Source: Notolepis coatsorum (Eukaryota > Chordata > Actinopteri > Aulopiformes > Paralepididae). Taken from it: a stretch of 64,000 nt of DNA. The notes beneath the pieces were generated by a model. The model did not search any database. It worked only from the letters and a program-made list of their open reading frames with translations, and had not been told where the DNA came from. A program made the translations under genes and the position numbers. The stretch lies in assembly GCA_963971535.1 (NCBI GenBank), contig OZ020594.1, positions 117,711,127 through 117,775,126 of the forward strand, given 5' to 3'. This document shows positions 60,701-64,000 of the stretch, piece by piece. The number at the start of each line of letters is the position of its first letter. The first letter of the stretch is position 1.

Positions 60701-63700
60701 ATAATTTGTGGACATTTGGCATCTATCTAGGGCTGGGCGATATGACGATATTATATAAATATCGGGTACAGTTCATTAACGATACACTTTTTAAACGTAT
60801 CGTGGATATCGTGATGTTTTGCCCAAGAGGCTTGTGTCGCGTCAATCTGGTCCACACGTTGACACTTTTGAACAGCGCCGCCCCACACACACACTACTGC
60901 ATCAAAAGTTACTACTTATGATAACAAAGGCATTCGTTTTGTGGCATTAACGTTATATAGTTACACTTTCAATAACATCAGCGTATTTACATAGCAACGT
61001 CCGAGGTCGACCTAGATATAGCAAGCATTAGTCGTTCATATCTCAGCCCGTGCTGACTCAGTTGTGCCCATTCTGCGGTCTGTTAATAAAGTTTTCAATC
61101 AGACAGATGTATGGAAAGGCTTTTATTATAACATCCGTTGCAGTAAAATCATTATGCCTCCAGTCGTTTAGTCATTCTGCGGAGCTAAAAGCTAAACGTC
61201 GGCCGCGGCGAGTTACCGCTGCCATTGTTGTTGTCATTGAGCTCTCCAATGGCGGAAGTTAAAAATGAATACGCGCTTGCCGATTGGTGCTAAGAACAGC
61301 AGGGCGGGTGCAAGCGATGTGACGTAATTGGCAGACGCGACTGTCAATCAAAATGATTCTGTTTGCCGTCTGAATGAATGAAAATGTTATTAACAGATTG
61401 CAGCATGGGTACAATACAGTACGGCTCAATACAACAACAGTCAACAGTGGACTGGAGGATGCAGACCAGAGAAAGACTTTCGTCTTGTTTACATCAGGGT
61501 CCCCCATTTTCAATTCATCATATTTCATATCTAAATCATATAATATCTCATTGCTAAATATATGCAATATATAATCTAATAATCCAATAATCTAAATCTA
61601 ACATATAATATATAATATAAAAATGCTAAATGCATGGGTATTTTATTTTGTCTTCAATGTTAGCTTGCAAACTCAAATACTGTCTTGGTAAGCCTCATAA
61701 TGAATTGTTTGGGGAAAAAAAGAAAAACATTGTGATGCGTATCGTGTATCGCCGAAAGGTCAGAAAATATCGTGATATCATATTTAGGCCATATCGCCCA
61801 GCCCTACATCTATCCATAATTTTGGTCTTGCCTTTACATTTACAGATCGGACAGTCCAGGGCACTGTGCCAAATACGGGACATACTCCCTTATTGAGGAC
61901 CGGCTGAATAAAGTCATTGACCTTCAGCTTGTACAGGTCCGTTATTCCTGCCTCATGTACCTTCTGCCATATCTATGCGGCTACATTCTACTTTGTTTGT
62001 GTTTGGGATTCCCATTTGTTTAGGTTTGTTTTTTGTTTGTCTGATTGTGCTCCAGAGTTCAGAAGTTGCTAACAGCAACTGGTGTGAGATAGAGGGCTTG
62101 CAACGCAGCATCAAGCTACTGAAGGAGCAGGACTTGAAAGTCGCAGTCCTTGTCACTGACAGAAACCGCCAGGTACAAGTGACAGACACACACACACACA
62201 CACTTTCTCTGGTGATAGTTGAATTGGCAGAAAAAATATTGGTGTAAAACTAAGGGAGGCGATCAAGAAACTGTAAGAGGGGCTCTGTGGTGATAACTTT
62301 TTGTATTTTTGTTCACTTTAGGAATAGAAATATTTGAATGTGAATGCATTTCAAGTTTACTTGAAGGGTTAGTTAACTCATAAATTCTGCCATATATCTG
62401 TACAATTCAACCGATTCTGCAGGTAGCAAAATGGGTGAGAGATGTGCTGTGCGCCGAAGGAACACAACACTACTTTGATATCTGGCATATTGCCAAATGT
62501 AAGTATTTGTCCTTGAAAATGCATGGCTACAATGGAAGGCAAGACCAATCACAGTAGTTCAATTTTGTCAGTCCGATTTTTAAAGTGTGTGGTGTGTGTG
62601 TGTGTGTGCCCATGCAATAACAGCCGTAAGCAAGAAGTTGGATGCCCTTTCCAGAGAGCGTGACTGTGATGTTATAAAGCTCTGGAAGCAGTCTTTCGTG
62701 AACCACCTCTACTGGACCGCCGGTTCTACTCCCAGTGGCAATGCAGACATGATGGAGGCAAAGTGGAGAAGCCTGGTCAATCATGCTCAAGACATACATG
62801 AGCATGACACTCCTGCATTTCCTGCCTGTCAGCATGAGCCATTGGAAGGAGAGGACAGAAACAAGGAGTGGCTTGAATCAGGTATCTATCGCTCAGGAAT
62901 GTGCACAAGTTCACTTTTTCATGATCTGTTAGTTGATTGTCTGAATGAATATCCATGTGAATAACCTTTCACAAATATGTACAAAAAAGCATATGATCAG
63001 GGAGAGATTGAAAAATCAGTTGATGCTGATGTTGTATTTGTCAGGTTCATCAGCAGCTGTTTCACTGGAGGCTCTTGTGACTAAAAAAGCGTTCATCAAA
63101 GATGTACGGCAGCTATCTCCCCAGAACCAAACCTACTCACTCGAGGCGTTTCACTCCCTGATGATCCGCTTTGCCCCAAAGCACACAGGGTTTTCCTTCC
63201 TTGGAATGCATAGCAGGTACAGTCAGTGTCATAAGATAATTTGGTTTTGGCAGTACAAATGTAAAATTAGACATTTCAATACATTGACATTTCAGAATGT
63301 AAATGTATTCTGAATGAAAAGATCTTATCCTCATTACAGTAGAATAAAGAGTTACTGCACACTCCTCTGTGTACACAACATGTTTTTGCAATCGGCAGCT
63401 ACAAGGGTGTGGCGACTCTTATCCCACAGTGTTTACCTCTGTGGGGCTGCTTAAAAAAAAATATTATAAGCGCAAATTTAATCGCAATCGCAATATCTGT
63501 CAGAAAAAAAATTTCAATTAGATTATTTCCCAAAATCGTGCAGCCCTAGCGCAATTTATTACACAGAGTGCTGCTGTGATGTTTCGGGCTCTCGACATTT
63601 ATTATCATAAAATGAATTATCATAAAATGTTTCTTCTTTCCATAGGCTACTTTTAGCAGCTATGCATTACAACCACAATGGGAACCGAACAGTGGCCACT

Positions 63701-64000
63701 ACTAGTGCTGGAGAACCACGCTACGCAGTGTCCTACCCTAGGTTCCGTAAAGGGGTACATCATGTGCATCCCATCAAAGACAAACCATCTTACGGTGTGT
63801 GTTCAATTACTATTTGGAATTATCAACCATTTGCATATTTGGAAATACTGCTATACTTTTATAATGTGTGTTTCAATATAATATTCTCTTCTCTTCAGAC
63901 TATGCATTTGATTTGATGGGCTCTTTGAAGGACCAATATTCCAGAAGTCCATCAGCCCTGAGAGCCGTCAGTGAAGGTTTGGCAACTTCTGCTCCTCCCC
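57751..64000 (+). CDS. THAP-domain, Kolobok-like DDE transposase gene (14 exons seen)
   Basis: Exons with GT-AG borders and matching phases: 57751-58101, 59095-59266, 59396-59545, 59631-59675, 59817-59919, 60013-60139, 60342-60640, 61846-61936, 62056-62172, 62423-62498, 62624-62881, 63045-63216, 63646-63794, and 63899 onward. Exon 1 encodes a THAP zinc finger (C5, C10, C60, H63; W34; closing AVPSI at 93-97), a DNA-binding fold. Exons 2-5 are acidic linker. Exon 6 starts a Cys-rich segment (CPSCC, then CSAC across the junction). Candidate catalytic acids: SGDCRSDSPGH (exons 7-8), [12 protein letters not shown] (exons 9-10), LEAFHS (exon 12). This order resembles Kolobok transposases, some of which carry THAP. 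Two in-frame stops (59,780 and 59,804) lie in the short fourth intron as modelled; if that intron is not spliced the gene is dead. The C-terminus is outside the window. Confidence 0.75.
58140..58722. repeat. Complex TG/TCG repeat in intron 1
   Basis: About 580 bp of TGTGTGTG mixed with TCGTTGTG, GGTTGTG and TCTGTCTG. It gives long but meaningless frames (VCVC on plus, HTHTTTHT on minus). It lies just after the exon 1 donor. Confidence 0.97.
60728..61806. mobile_element. Non-autonomous hAT element in intron 7
   Basis: The ends TAGGGCTGGGCGATATGAC and GGCCATATCGCCCAGCCCTA match the element at 15,226-20,281. The exact duplication is CATCTATC (60,720-60,727 and 61,807-61,814). It contains two opposed fragments of the LINE B 3' end (about 61,055-61,110 plus, 61,375-61,535 minus). 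It interrupts the intron between the exons ending 60,640 and starting 61,846, so the reading frame is spared. Confidence 0.9.
63449..63549. mobile_element. Small MITE remnant in intron 12
   Basis: An A-rich body with ATCGCAATCGCAATAT motifs ends in AAAATCGTGCAGCCCTA at 63,549, a hAT-type end. The left end (GGGGCTGCTTAAAA) is only a partial match and no target duplication was found. Confidence 0.45.

Overview
The window looks like a transposon-rich stretch of a teleost fish genome. Supporting signs are fish-type L2/CR1/Rex-like LINE protein fragments, tRNA-headed SINEs, many hAT-type elements with 8-bp target duplications, a KRAB-less fish-style C2H2 zinc-finger exon, spliced genes and abundant microsatellites. 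I do not assign a species. Most of the DNA is repeat-derived; three host-type or domesticated-type coding loci stand out.

Region 1 (1-21,260) is a nested pile of mobile elements. One old minus-strand LINE copy (called R here) can be followed in pieces at 20,760-21,260, 12,695-12,880, 10,568-10,684 and about 1,990-2,450. It was split by a plus copy and a minus copy of a second LINE (called Z) and by a DNA transposon. Those were split in turn by hAT or MITE elements with visible target duplications, and these carry a third layer: an L2-like LINE with an SGNH-hydrolase ORF1 (4,548-9,088), an almost intact 1,254-residue endonuclease/reverse-transcriptase ORF (16,451-20,215; called LINE B) and a foldback element.

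Region 2 (21,971-23,685) is the last coding exon of a C2H2 zinc-finger gene. It is followed by minisatellites, the largest being 21 units of about 45 bp at 25,546-26,497.

Region 3 (26,500-41,400) holds SINEs, TTAA-type elements, an L1/Tx1-like LINE (30,558-33,775), a 5S rRNA-like sequence and palindromic repeat modules resembling DIRS-type ends. I see no host gene here.

Region 4 (41,400-57,436) is a tandem array of about 1.85-kb units, each carrying a CCAAT/TATA promoter and a non-coding first exon with a splice donor (four copies). It leads into a zinc-finger coding exon at 56,812. One first exon took a 2.9-kb hAT insertion exactly at its splice donor, and nested hAT elements sit in the fourth unit.

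Region 5 (57,378-64,000) is a multi-exon gene for a THAP-domain protein whose later exons resemble Kolobok-type DDE transposases. Its left edge abuts a TTAA inside the sixth zinc finger of the preceding gene, which suggests that a Kolobok transposon truncated that gene. The right end lies outside the window.
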